Assembly (NCBI GenBank): GCA_910585665.1
Contig: CAJUFI010000061.1
Coordinates: 1-23,082 of the forward strand
DNA from: an uncultured Acetatifactor sp.
GTDB lineage: Bacteria > Bacillota > Clostridia > Lachnospirales > Lachnospiraceae
Direction: 5' to 3'
Length of the DNA stretch: 23,082 nucleotides
How positions within the stretch are numbered: position 1 is the first letter of the stretch; every line of letters begins with the position of its first letter. Below, one piece after another: positions 1-8,060 of this stretch. Position numbers and translations under genes: made by a program. The notes under the pieces are model-generated. The model had not been told where the DNA came from and searched no databases. It saw only the letters and a list, made by a program, of their open reading frames with translations.

Positions 1-140
1 TGTCCAGCCCGCTTCCCGATTCCGTCCCGGACGCGCTGTCCAGCCCGCTTCCCGACTCCGTCCCAGACGCGCTGTCCAGCCCGCTTCCCGATTCCGTCCC
101 GGACGCGCTGTCCAGCCCGCTTCCCGATTCCGTCCCGGAC
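1..140. repeat. 36-bp tandem repeat, about 3.9 copies, inside a coding region
   Basis: Units start at 1, 37, 73 and 109. Copies 1 and 3 are identical. Copy 2 differs at two bases, both silent in the minus-strand reading frame. The last copy diverges at about 140. The array continues to the left edge, so the true copy number is unknown. The near-identity at DNA level indicates recent expansion by slippage or unequal recombination. Confidence 0.95.
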
Positions 141-283
141 ATACCGCCTGGCTGAGACTCCCCTGCCTCCTGCTCCTGAGCGTTTTCCACAGATGCCGCC
201 ACCTGCATGGGCCATCGGATACCTGCGCCCAACAGGACTGCTGCCATGACGACTCCGCATATGTACTTTCTGTATCTTTTCAT
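1..283 (-). CDS. Secreted Ser/Gly-rich tandem-repeat protein (5' part only)
   Basis: The reading frame opens at an ATG (283-281) preceded by GGGAG six bases upstream and stays open to the left edge, so 94 residues are visible and the C-terminus is missing. Residues 1-30 form a signal peptide: a basic start (MKRYRKY), a hydrophobic core, and a likely cleavage site after V-A-A. A short Glu/Gln-rich stretch follows, then from about residue 49 a 12-residue unit SGTESGSGLDSA is repeated nearly four times with no amino-acid change. The repeat could be a flexible spacer or a glycosylated stalk of a wall- or surface-associated protein; the functional domain would lie outside the window. It is the gene downstream of a run of glycosyltransferases, which hints at a surface role. 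The family is not recognised. The 36-bp period being a multiple of three, the good ribosome binding site and the signal peptide make the coding call solid. Confidence 0.8.
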   Translation of the reverse strand, partial: MKRYRKYICGVVMAAVLLGAGIRWPMQVAASVENAQEQEAGESQPGGMSGTESGSGLDSASGTESGSGLDSASGTESGSGLDSASGTESGSGLD

Positions 284-396
284 GTATGCTCCCATCTGCC
301 CGCCAGGGCGGACACCCCGTCTTTCCTTTGTCTCGCTGCACCGGCTCTTCTGCCTCACGCCGTTTTTCCCGACTATCGCCAAAACCGAACCTGCCC

Positions 397-441
397 TGCC
401 AGGGGAGCGCCTATCCCCTTCGCCGGAAAAGCCCCCTGGCA
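397..441 (-). promoter_or_regulatory. Stem-loop in the leader of the repeat protein gene
   Basis: A perfect 9-bp inverted repeat (TGCCAGGGG at 397-405 and CCCCTGGCA at 433-441) encloses 27 bases just downstream of the candidate transcription start. No T-run follows it on the minus strand, so it is not a classic terminator. It matches no riboswitch class that I recognise. The 284-570 spacer otherwise shows nothing definite. Confidence 0.35.
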
Positions 442-452
442 CAGCCATGATC

Positions 453-482
453 ATCATATCATATTTCTGCCCCAGGTTCCAA
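453..482 (-). promoter_or_regulatory. Candidate sigma-A promoter for the repeat protein gene
   Basis: On the minus strand, TTGGAA (482-477, four of six matches to TTGACA) is followed after 18 bases by TATGAT (458-453, five of six matches to TATAAT). A second overlapping TATGAT lies at 463-458 with a too-short 13-base spacer. The region is AT-rich against a GC-rich background. A start near 446 would give a leader of about 160 bases before the ATG at 283. This is a visual match only. Confidence 0.4.
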
Positions 483-570
483 GGTATTTTTTTCCAGCGG
501 CAGCCCGCCGCATCTTCCTCTTCCGGTGCCACCGGACAATCCGCCTGCCTTTCGCCGGCCTTCCAGCCTC

Positions 571-1563
571 TCAGCCCCGCAGCCGCAGGGCCGCATGGAG
601 CCGTCGGATCCCCTTCGGGGCCAGCGCGAACAAAGTATGATATACCTTGTTCTTCCCCGTCAACACAGGATTTCCCATGGACTTCATCCAGTTCCTCCGC
701 AGATAGGCCACGATCCCCCGATAGGCCTCATTGTCCTTCCGCATCTGAGAGATGGGAATATGCAGCAGATATTCCAGCCTCTGGAATATCCCGAACCGGA
801 ACGCCGTCTCTTCCAGTTCCGGGTACCGTCTCTTCACGATATCCGCCACCATGTCCGCGTTTTCCACACTGTCCGCAAAGACCGGGGAAAACACCTCCCT
901 GTCCGCCTTGCGGGAATTGCTGCCTATCCGGTAGAAGACATGGTACACATGCCCCGGCAGGGACACCAGCCGCCCCATCCCGGGCAGCATGCGCACCAGC
1001 AGATGGAAGTCCTCATTGAGCTTCCCCACGGGAAACGCATCCTTTGGGAACAAGTCCCTGCGAATCAGCTTCGTGCAGAAGGAGCAGTCCCCCCGGTGCA
1101 GCAGCAGTTCCTTTAAAAATTCCTCATCCCCCATGGCGACAGGCTCCCGGGGCGGGACACAGATGTCAGGGAGCCGATCGCCCCGGGCATCCGTCTCGTC
1201 CCGGCCCACCTGGGCGGCAGATGCCTGGAACTGCCGGATTCCCTGCAGCAGCCGTTCATACATGTCCGGCGAAATGTAGTCATCACTGTCAACGAATCCC
1301 ACATATTCCCCGGAAGCATGCTCCAGAGCCAGGTTCCGGGCGGAGGAAGAACCTCCGTTCTCCTTGTGGAACACTCTGATCCTCCCGTCCTCTTCCGCCA
1401 GGCGGTCGCAGAGTTCCCCCGTGCCGTCCGTAGATCCGTCGTCCACCAGGATGATTTCCAGATGGGAATAGGTCTGGGCCGTGATGGAATGGACGCATCT
1501 GGGCAGATAATCCAATATGTTATATACCGGCACGATGACCGTAATCAAAGGAGCGTCGCTCAT
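571..1563 (-). CDS. GT2 family glycosyltransferase
   Basis: A 330-residue GT-A fold enzyme that would add a sugar from a nucleotide donor to a growing lipid-linked or surface glycan on the cytoplasmic side. The N-terminus has the GT2 pattern: ITVIVPVYN at residues 7-15, DDGSTDGT at 41-48, and the metal- and nucleotide-binding DSDD at 92-95. The C-terminal half contains the CTKLIRRDLF and LNEDF segments common in Firmicutes capsule GT2 enzymes. No membrane helices are apparent. The ATG at 1563 is preferred over an in-frame ATG at 1575, because GGGAGGG lies between the two and serves the second. The gene is last but one in the polysaccharide cluster and is separated from the preceding GT4 gene by the hairpin element at 1584-1686. 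Acceptor and donor cannot be told from sequence. Confidence 0.9.
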   Translation of the reverse strand: MSDAPLITVIVPVYNILDYLPRCVHSITAQTYSHLEIILVDDGSTDGTGELCDRLAEEDGRIRVFHKENGGSSSARNLALEHASGEYVGFVDSDDYISPDMYERLLQGIRQFQASAAQVGRDETDARGDRLPDICVPPREPVAMGDEEFLKELLLHRGDCSFCTKLIRRDLFPKDAFPVGKLNEDFHLLVRMLPGMGRLVSLPGHVYHVFYRIGSNSRKADREVFSPVFADSVENADMVADIVKRRYPELEETAFRFGIFQRLEYLLHIPISQMRKDNEAYRGIVAYLRRNWMKSMGNPVLTGKNKVYHTLFALAPKGIRRLHAALRLRG

Positions 1564-1583
1564 ATTCCCTCCCATTTACTTTT

Positions 1584-1686
1584 AGGAATTGTCGGAAAAT
1601 AACTGATGCAACTTGTTTAGGAGAAAGCCAAGAAATACAACGAAAACGGCTATAAACTCGCATCAGTTATTTGTAGACAATTCCTT
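1584..1686. mobile_element. MITE-like hairpin element, copy 1
   Basis: A 103-bp element with about 27-bp imperfect terminal inverted repeats, both ends beginning AGGAATTGTC inward. By eye about 86 of 103 positions match the element at 13304-13406, which has the same length and lies in the opposite orientation. The whole unit can fold into a long hairpin. It carries no reading frame. It lies in the spacer between two glycosyltransferase genes of the same strand. No target duplication is obvious. Confidence 0.75.
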
Positions 1687-1691
1687 ATATC

Positions 1692-1812
1692 CTCTCGGAA
1701 TCTCCAGACCGCATATCACGCTGCTTTCCTGAACTCCTTTGGGCCCGTTCCCCCGCTTTTCCAGGTGCCGTCCAGCCCTATGCACGATTCTGCTTCCTGA
1801 AAATTCCGAGAG
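1692..1812. repeat. 10-bp perfect inverted repeat flanking 101 bp
   Basis: CTCTCGGAAT at 1692-1701 and its exact complement ATTCCGAGAG at 1803-1812 bracket 101 bp of non-coding sequence next to the hairpin element. No reading frame or promoter is evident inside. This may be the remnant of a second small element or an RNA stem in the operon transcript. Confidence 0.45.
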
Positions 1813-1835
1813 CCTGTTTTTCCCCAGTCACAATT

Positions 1836-3083
1836 CTATATCCTCTTTCTGTATCTCTCTGAGATCACCCTGGCAGGGTCGCAGGGAGCACATGGGGCAC
1901 TTCCATGGAAATCTGCGATATTCCTTTTCACGCCTCCCGCGCCGTCCTCCCCTGTCGCGCCTACCGTCCCAAGACCCGGCGCCACCACAGAACCTATCAG
2001 CGCCATCAGCCGCTCTGCGGCGTTCTCCGCGTTCCATACTTCCGCGATTGTCCTATAGGCCTTTCTGCCAAGGCTCCTACAAAGCTCCCGGTTCCTTACC
2101 AGCTTTTCCACGCAGCCAAAAAGGGCCTCCGCCTTCCCGTCCCGGTAAATCATCCCGTTCTCCCCGTCCTGTATCAGATAAGGGACAGCCCCGATCATAT
2201 GGTCCGCCACCAGAGCGCAGCCGCTGTTCATGGCTTCGTTGGCCACCGCCCCCCACCCCTCCTGCCTGTCGCTGGTGAACAGGAAGATGTCCGCTTTTTC
2301 CATATGCCGCCGCACCGCCTCCGGAGGCTGATAGCCCAGGAATGCCACCTGGTCCCCCAGCCCATAGCGCTGCGCCAGTGCTTCCATCTGTTCCTTCAGG
2401 GCGCCGTCCCCAATCATGTCCAGCCGGAACGCCAGGCCCTTTTCCCTCAAAAACCTGGCCGTCTCTATCGCCAGCTCCGGATGCTTCCAGTCAATCATCC
2501 GGGCGGCCCAGAGCAGATGAGCTGTCCCGTTTTCATCATACCCCTTCCCGGAGAGGAGCTGTTCGATATCATAGCGCTTCGTCTCCGGAAAATAGCCCCA
2601 GCAGTACATCTTCCCCGGATAAGCCCTGACAATATGGAAATCAGACGGCACATAGGCCCCCGCGCACAGCAGATACACCGGCCCTTTCCGATATCTGGTG
2701 TGGTCATGGTATTTCTTCCTGAGGCCTCTGGGGGAAACAGCCTTCCACTGCCCCGTCTTGTACAGCCTCTCACTGACACGGACCACAGGCCGGCCGCTTT
2801 CCAGCCGCTCCGTGATGTAGCTCTCATCGTCCGTGCCTCCGAACAGCACCACGTCGCAGTCCAGAATCTGCCTCCTGCAGAATTCCGTCTCCTCATAGTA
2901 GCAGCGGACATACTCCGGCCGCTCCTCCTCATGCCAGCCCATCTGAATCCTCTGCTCCTCCATGGGCTCGGTCTGGATGAAGAGAAAATTTCCCTGCAGA
3001 AGCCGGTTCATGGCGTTGCAGAAGGGAATCTGATGATGATTGATATAATTGGACACAAAAGCCATGTTAAAGGATTTTTCCAT
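1836..3083 (-). CDS. GT4 family (GT-B) glycosyltransferase
   Basis: A retaining GT-B glycosyltransferase of about 415 residues. The start of the N-terminal domain reads AFVSNYINHHQIPFCNAM. The C-terminal nucleotide-sugar domain has LLWAARMIDWKHPE, the FLGYQPPEAV region, and the family E-x7-E motif in EGWGAVANEAM, followed by GENGMIYRDG. The gene overlaps or abuts the upstream GT4 gene. The ATG at 3083 has GGTGG seven bases upstream; an ATG at 3065, one base after the upstream TAA, would start directly at the conserved strand and is a real alternative. Either implies translational coupling. The last 45 or so residues, rich in Gly, Ala, Cys and Pro, are an atypical tail. The specific sugar cannot be inferred. 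Confidence 0.88.
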   Translation of the reverse strand: MEKSFNMAFVSNYINHHQIPFCNAMNRLLQGNFLFIQTEPMEEQRIQMGWHEEERPEYVRCYYEETEFCRRQILDCDVVLFGGTDDESYITERLESGRPVVRVSERLYKTGQWKAVSPRGLRKKYHDHTRYRKGPVYLLCAGAYVPSDFHIVRAYPGKMYCWGYFPETKRYDIEQLLSGKGYDENGTAHLLWAARMIDWKHPELAIETARFLREKGLAFRLDMIGDGALKEQMEALAQRYGLGDQVAFLGYQPPEAVRRHMEKADIFLFTSDRQEGWGAVANEAMNSGCALVADHMIGAVPYLIQDGENGMIYRDGKAEALFGCVEKLVRNRELCRSLGRKAYRTIAEVWNAENAAERLMALIGSVVAPGLGTVGATGEDGAGGVKRNIADFHGSAPCAPCDPARVISERYRKRI

Positions 3084-4605
3084 AGATTTCCACCAGTTTC
3101 TCATAATTTCTCTTCCTGTCGTGGGTCTCCAGGGCGTGCCTCCTGGCATTGGCGCAGTATTCATCCCATTTCTGTGGATTATCCCACATCTTCAGCACAG
3201 CATCCGCCAGCCTCCCGGAGACGGCCTCCAGCTCCCCTTCATCCGCCGGCCCCGAAGCCATGCCCCCGCCGTCCCGGCCGCCGAAACCGCCGCTTTCCGC
3301 TGCTTTCGATGCCTCTCTTTCCAGGCCTCCGTCAGCAGGATGCCGCCCGGTTCCCCTCTCCGAGAAGCCCCTGTACAGGATGCCGTCCACCCCATCCGTG
3401 AACATGCTGGGAATGCCCCCCACGTCCGCGCTGACGCAGGGCATGCCCAGCAGCATGGCCTCCCCCAGCGAATTAGGGGAATTCTCCAGGGCAGAGCAGC
3501 ACACGTAAAGACTGCTTGCCAGATATCTGTCCCGCATCTGCCCCGCGGTCAATTTTCCCAAAAAAGCCACATGCCCTTCTAATCCCAGCCCTCTCACCAG
3601 GCTCCTCAGGTATCTCCCGTATGCGGAAATCTTCAGCTTCTGTTTCAGGGTCCTGTATTCCACCAGGCTGTTCCCCGCCACGGATACCTTCGCGTCCGGA
3701 TATCTCGCCAGAATCTTCGGCAGGGCCAGCAGCATATAGTGCAGGCCTTTCAGGGGATAATCCCCCTGGCTCAGGAAAATGCTGTGGGGGATGCATCTGT
3801 CCCTGTCCCAGACCGGCCCGTAGAATTCCCGCCGCAGGGTCTCATTCATGGCATGGTACCTGGCTTTCGGATTCCACTCCAGCGCATAGGACTTGTCCCA
3901 CTCCGTGCGGCCGGTGACATTCCCTGCCATCCCAATCGCCTCCCGCTCCATCTCCCCCCGAAGGACGAACTTCTGCCGCTGCTGCCGCAGATTGTCCTTT
4001 CTCAGAAAGTCCCGGAGCGTCACAGACCGAATCACCCGCTCCGGCAGGTCCGCATAATAGGCCTGCGCGTACAGGACGCAGAGCCCCTGCAGCCCAACCA
4101 GTATCCGATCCTTCCTGGGGAAAACCCTGCACATGGCAAGGGTATGCGGATATTCCGTGCCAAAGCAGTGAACAATGTCCGGCCTGACTATATCAACGAT
4201 TTTTTTCAGGGCAGGTTCCAGGCTCCCGTCATATTTTTCCGGGCACCTTACGTCTTCCGGAAATCCGCAGCAGGCCAGGCTGACCTTCCCGGAAGAAGCT
4301 TTCCTCTCCGCGGCGTTTTTCTGTCCTGAATCCGCCTCCGCCTGCCCCGCGCCTTCCTGCCCAGACTCCCGCTCCTCCCCGGGGGGCATCTCCACCTGAA
4401 TCTCTCTGCAGAAGATTTCTTCCCCCTCCGGAACCATGGCTTTCGGCACAGGGAACGCAAGTATAAGCGCAATATCGTTCTCTTGTCTGCGTTCCAGCAG
4501 TTCCTGGGCCATCCCGCTGACCCAGCCCTCTTTATTGGATACTTCCATCCCCAGCTGACGCGCAGCCACGGGAAGCACCACATTGCACAACCATAAGACT
4601 TTCAT
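3067..4605 (-). CDS. GT4 family (GT-B) glycosyltransferase with low-complexity insertions
   Basis: A 512-residue glycosyltransferase. The start at 4605 is set by GGAGGTG upstream and gives MKVLWLCNVVLP, the first strand of the GT-B N-domain. Other landmarks are DIVHCFGTEYPH around residue 145, the donor-domain strand AKVSVAGNS, VAFLGKLTAGQMRDRY, and the E-x7-E motif in ENSPNSLGEAMLLGMP. Two stretches look inserted: residues about 75-107 (Glu, Gly, Gln, Ala-rich) and about 415-461 (Gly, Glu, Ala, Ser-rich). They make the protein longer than the roughly 370-420 residues usual for the family. The gene belongs to the polysaccharide operon and its end overlaps the start region of the next GT4 gene. 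Confidence 0.88.
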   Translation of the reverse strand: MKVLWLCNVVLPVAARQLGMEVSNKEGWVSGMAQELLERRQENDIALILAFPVPKAMVPEGEEIFCREIQVEMPPGEERESGQEGAGQAEADSGQKNAAERKASSGKVSLACCGFPEDVRCPEKYDGSLEPALKKIVDIVRPDIVHCFGTEYPHTLAMCRVFPRKDRILVGLQGLCVLYAQAYYADLPERVIRSVTLRDFLRKDNLRQQRQKFVLRGEMEREAIGMAGNVTGRTEWDKSYALEWNPKARYHAMNETLRREFYGPVWDRDRCIPHSIFLSQGDYPLKGLHYMLLALPKILARYPDAKVSVAGNSLVEYRTLKQKLKISAYGRYLRSLVRGLGLEGHVAFLGKLTAGQMRDRYLASSLYVCCSALENSPNSLGEAMLLGMPCVSADVGGIPSMFTDGVDGILYRGFSERGTGRHPADGGLEREASKAAESGGFGGRDGGGMASGPADEGELEAVSGRLADAVLKMWDNPQKWDEYCANARRHALETHDRKRNYEKLVEIYGKIL

Positions 4606-4785
4606 AGCCACCTCCAGGACGCCACGCTGCGGCATCTCTCCCTCTCCGTTCCACTCAATCGTCCCCTGCCCTCCCGTGCCCACAGCCGCTTCCGGCGAAA
4701 TCTGTCTGCCCGGGAATCTCCGGGCACACTGTCGCCATTCCTGCCTCTGCCAGCTTATCAGACTTATCTGAATCGATGGTTCCGT

Positions 4786-5571
4786 TCAGGTGCTGCGGCC
4801 GGCGCGCCTGCTCCCTTCCCGCATCCAGCGGTACGCCTGCCCAAGCGGCACATCAGCGCACAGGGCCTTACGGTGCGCCAGCAGAAAGCGCAGCCCCATG
4901 GCCCAGGCCAGCCTGCCGTAGAGAAAGCGGTACAGCACCCCCTTATCCCGGAAAAACTTTTCGTTGTAGCCCTTGAACCAGGTGGATTCCCCCGCCTCCT
5001 CCCGGGCGATCGTGACCGGAGCCGTGTACACAGAAAACCCCTTGTCCATGAACTCCTTCAAAAACAGGCTGTCCTCACCGCTTCCGTATTTCGCCCCGCC
5101 GCCGAACAGCAGAGAGAACATCACCCCCGAAGCCAGCAGGCTGTCCCGGCGCACGGCAAAGCTCACCGCCCCGTATCTGCCGCAATTATACCAGCGAACC
5201 CGCTTCCTCCGGGTGATATGGTACGTCCGTCGGGCCTCCTCCACTGTAACATTGAAAAGTATCATATCTGCATTCTGCCTGCGCAGAAATTCCGCTTCCA
5301 CAGCCTGGGCATACCCTGGCTCATACACGATGTCCCCGTCCGAGAAAAGGCAGATATCCCCCTCTGCCCTCAAAATCGCCTCATTGCGGCTTCTTCCCAC
5401 CCCTCTGTCCGGAAAGGAGCAGAACCGCACCCTGTGCCCCCCATAGTGGATTTCTTCGGCCCCCAGCCTGTCGCACTGGTTGATGATGACCGCGTCCGAT
5501 TCCAGCCCCATGCGCCTGATCAGTGCCATAGGCTCCTCATTCATCACAGATGCAAGTACCTGAACTGTCAT
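4786..5571 (-). CDS. GT2-like glycosyltransferase
   Basis: A 261-residue soluble enzyme of GT-A type. It begins VQVLASVMNEEP, has VGRSRNEAILRAEGDICLFSDGD with the metal-binding DGD at residues 78-80, and later GSGEDSLFLKEF, resembling the catalytic-base E-D region of GT2 enzymes. The ATG at 5571 is chosen because GGAGGAAAG lies about eight bases upstream; longer in-frame starts lack this. It lies between the glycosylphosphotransferase gene and the GT4 pair, all in one direction. The 180-bp spacer downstream (4606-4785) holds only a small GC-rich stem at 4707-4726 and no recognisable gene. Donor and acceptor are unknown. Confidence 0.85.
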   Translation of the reverse strand: MTVQVLASVMNEEPMALIRRMGLESDAVIINQCDRLGAEEIHYGGHRVRFCSFPDRGVGRSRNEAILRAEGDICLFSDGDIVYEPGYAQAVEAEFLRRQNADMILFNVTVEEARRTYHITRRKRVRWYNCGRYGAVSFAVRRDSLLASGVMFSLLFGGGAKYGSGEDSLFLKEFMDKGFSVYTAPVTIAREEAGESTWFKGYNEKFFRDKGVLYRFLYGRLAWAMGLRFLLAHRKALCADVPLGQAYRWMREGSRRAGRST

Positions 5572-5680
5572 AAGCGTTCTTTCCTCCGTGTAATCCCCTC
5601 TCGCCTGTGCCCCTGCCCGGAAAGCCCAGCCTGCGGATCGGCCCCTCCCCGGAGGGCCCCCTTGCTCCAAACATCACATT

Positions 5681-7138
5681 TCATTCCTCTTCTCTGTCCG
5701 GCCTCTCCTCTTCCCTTCGGCGCTTCTCCTCCCGCAGGGCCGTAATCTGCTCGCTCTCCACGCCCTCCGTGCTGTCCGGCCAGAACAGAATCTTCAGCGT
5801 CAGCATCATCAGCTTCAGATCCAGCAGAACGGAATAGTTCTCGATATATGTCAGGTCAAGCTTCAGCTTGTCATAAGGGGAGGTATTGTATTTTCCGTAC
5901 ACCTGGGCGAATCCGGCCAGCCCCGCCTTCACCTTCATCCGATAGGCGAACTCCGGCATGACCTCCAGGTACTGGGCGATGATCTCGGGGCGCTCCGGCC
6001 TGGGCCCGATGAAGGACATGTCCCCCCTTAATATGTTCACTAGCTGAGGCAGCTCATCAATCCTGCATTTCCGGATGACCTTCCCGATGGGCGTGATGCG
6101 GTTGTCGTTCTTCTGGGCCAGCCGGGCCACCCCGTCCTTCTCCGCGTCCGTGCGCATGCTGCGGAACTTCATGATGCCGAACACACGCTGATCCATCGTA
6201 CAGCGATTCTGCTTATACAAGACAGGCCCGCCGTCATACAGTTTGATGGCGATGGCCGTGATCAGCATGAACGGCGAGGCAATCACCAGCAGCACCAAAG
6301 AACACACCACATCGATGCAGCGCTTGGCGATGCGCTGCTCCACGGAAAGGCTGTATTCTCGGGTCAGGAGCAAAGGGCTGTCGAACACATGCAGTTCCTC
6401 CGCCCCCATCAGAATCACATCTGTTATCTTCGGCAGCAAATATACCCGGATGGACTGGCCGTAGCAGAACTTTATCAGGGGCGTGCGCTCTGCCACGGAT
6501 ATGTCCCCCAGCACCACGGCATTGCATTCCCCCTTTTCAATGGATTCCATGATCGCCCTGCAGACGCCGTCAAACCCCTCCCCCACATGGACGACCCGGG
6601 TGATGAGGTACTTGTCCCTGCGGCTCTCGAACTTGCTGCGGAGGTTCTCGGTCGGCCTGTCCCCGTGCACCAGCAGAAGCCTGCGCGGCGGGAAGATATG
6701 GCGGTAAAGGCGGTTCGCGGCGTTGACGTATACGATGACGATGATCGTCTGCCCCGCCATCATCAGAAGGAACACCTTCGGCACGAACAGCTGGAAGGCC
6801 ATCAGGGACAGCTCCCCGTAGATGATGATGTTCGCTATCAAAGTGGCGAAGACCTGGGAAAAAATCAGCTCCACATTCTTCAGGTACCCAAGGCGCATGC
6901 CCCCGTACATGGCGGACAGCAGCAGCAGCAGAACCCCGTAGATAGTGATTTCCAGCGCATGCCCCATGAACCAGTAGTGCTGCAGTTCATCCACTACGCT
7001 GAACTGGAAGTGGGCCAGCCAGCAGTAGGCGAACACTGCCACCTCCAGCCCCAGGCACCCCATGGTCAGCCCCAGATTGATCAGTCTCTTGAACGTCTCC
7101 AGACGCCTCAGTTTTCTTTCGTTGACACCTATCTCCAA
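5681..7138 (-). CDS. Polyprenyl glycosylphosphotransferase (initiating sugar transferase)
   Basis: A 485-residue membrane enzyme expected to transfer a sugar-1-phosphate from a nucleotide sugar to undecaprenyl phosphate, the first step of lipid-linked polysaccharide synthesis. Several N-terminal membrane helices (residues about 20-140) and a nucleotide-binding-like middle domain (RRLLLVHGDRP) precede the catalytic core. The core has the membrane re-entrant segment near 277-298, KFRSMRTDAE at 324-333, the DELPQ pair at 361-365 and GPRPERP at 378-384, as in WbaP, EpsE and related proteins. The start is a TTG at 7138 with GGGAGGG eight bases upstream. The tail (462-485) is highly charged, mainly Glu and Arg. 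Its presence shows that the surrounding glycosyltransferases build an undecaprenyl-linked glycan. Confidence 0.93.
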   Translation of the reverse strand: MEIGVNERKLRRLETFKRLINLGLTMGCLGLEVAVFAYCWLAHFQFSVVDELQHYWFMGHALEITIYGVLLLLLSAMYGGMRLGYLKNVELIFSQVFATLIANIIIYGELSLMAFQLFVPKVFLLMMAGQTIIVIVYVNAANRLYRHIFPPRRLLLVHGDRPTENLRSKFESRRDKYLITRVVHVGEGFDGVCRAIMESIEKGECNAVVLGDISVAERTPLIKFCYGQSIRVYLLPKITDVILMGAEELHVFDSPLLLTREYSLSVEQRIAKRCIDVVCSLVLLVIASPFMLITAIAIKLYDGGPVLYKQNRCTMDQRVFGIMKFRSMRTDAEKDGVARLAQKNDNRITPIGKVIRKCRIDELPQLVNILRGDMSFIGPRPERPEIIAQYLEVMPEFAYRMKVKAGLAGFAQVYGKYNTSPYDKLKLDLTYIENYSVLLDLKLMMLTLKILFWPDSTEGVESEQITALREEKRRREEERPDREEE

Positions 7139-7165
7139 AACAGCTGCCCTCCCATCGTTATGGTA

Positions 7166-7924
7166 CTATATCCTTCTCTTCACGGCCCTGGCCGCCCAGT
7201 GGCAGAAGTAATAAGCGCTCAGCGGCAGGCTCAAATGCTCCTGGCGGCGGTAGAGATTCCAGATCCGCCCCAGCGCCTCCAGCTTGTTGGAGGACAGGCT
7301 CCTGCCCGCCCTGCGGTAGCGCACCAGGTTCTCGTCCAGCCCATGCGCCGTATAGCCGTTCCGCAGCACCTGGAACCACAGCGCCGTGTCCTCGCTCTTC
7401 ACATCCGGCATCTCCAGCAGCTTCCGGTCTATTTTCTCCGTGTCGAACATGACCGTGCTGGTGAAGATCGTGGTATTGCCCAGGGCCTGCCGGTAGCTTA
7501 AGGTCTCCGGCACATGCACCACTTTCCCCATGCCCTCCCCCCGTTCATCGGCGAATTCATAGCCGGTGAACACGAAGGCGGCCTCCCGCTCTCTCAGGAA
7601 GCGCAGCTCCCGCTCCAGCTTCTCCGGCACCCAGAGGTCGTCGGCGTCCAGGTAGGCGATATACCTCCCCCTGGCCTCCCCGAGCCCTCTGTTCCTGGCC
7701 CTGGCGGCCCCCATATTGGAAGGCTGCCGAATCAGCCGGATCCGGTCCGTGCCCTCCTGCTCCATGGAGCTTTGGATGATCCGGGGCGTATCGTCTGCGC
7801 TCCCGTCCTCCACCAGCAGCAGCTCCCAGTCCCCATACGTCTGGGCCGCCACGCAGGAGATGGTCTCCCGGATATAGTTTTCCGCATTGTATACAGGCAC
7901 GATGATGCTGACCAACCCGTCCAT
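7166..7924 (-). CDS. GT2 family glycosyltransferase
   Basis: A 252-residue GT-A enzyme of the type that decorates capsular or exopolysaccharide repeat units. Motifs are VSIIVPVYNAENYI near the start, EDGSADDT at residues 39-46, NMGAARARNRGL, and DADD at 93-96; the C-terminal part has KSEDTALWFQVL, which carries the catalytic Asp of this subfamily. The ATG at 7924 is used because the conserved family N-terminus begins there; AGAGGGAAGG is just upstream. An in-frame extension to 8404 only shadows the preceding gene. The stop lies 27 bases before the TTG of the glycosylphosphotransferase, consistent with one transcript. Confidence 0.9.
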   Translation of the reverse strand: MDGLVSIIVPVYNAENYIRETISCVAAQTYGDWELLLVEDGSADDTPRIIQSSMEQEGTDRIRLIRQPSNMGAARARNRGLGEARGRYIAYLDADDLWVPEKLERELRFLREREAAFVFTGYEFADERGEGMGKVVHVPETLSYRQALGNTTIFTSTVMFDTEKIDRKLLEMPDVKSEDTALWFQVLRNGYTAHGLDENLVRYRRAGRSLSSNKLEALGRIWNLYRRQEHLSLPLSAYYFCHWAARAVKRRI

Positions 7925-8060
7925 AAGCCTTCCCTCTTCTCTCCGGCATGCCCTTGCCGTTCTCGCCCGCCAATCCTCCCGTTGCGCCTGTCTCCCGGGA
8001 GGGAGCCAAGGCGTCCGGTGCCGGCATCCGGCAGAACACGGCAACGACCTCCCCGTCAAA

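Noticed and set aside
1..140. CRISPR array
   Set aside because: The 36-bp units are directly adjacent with no spacers, and they translate as a 12-residue peptide repeat after a signal peptide.
1905..3401. Long plus-strand open frame of 498 codons
   Set aside because: It lies antisense to two clear GT4 genes, is rich in Pro, His and Arg as expected for a shadow of GC-rich coding sequence, and has no family motif.
4707..4726. Small GC-rich stem between glycosyltransferase genes as a terminator
   Set aside because: Only seven base pairs and no T-run on either strand.
6389..7501. Plus-strand open frame of 370 codons
   Set aside because: Antisense to the glycosylphosphotransferase and a GT2 gene; the composition is His, Gln and Pro-rich with no recognisable domain.
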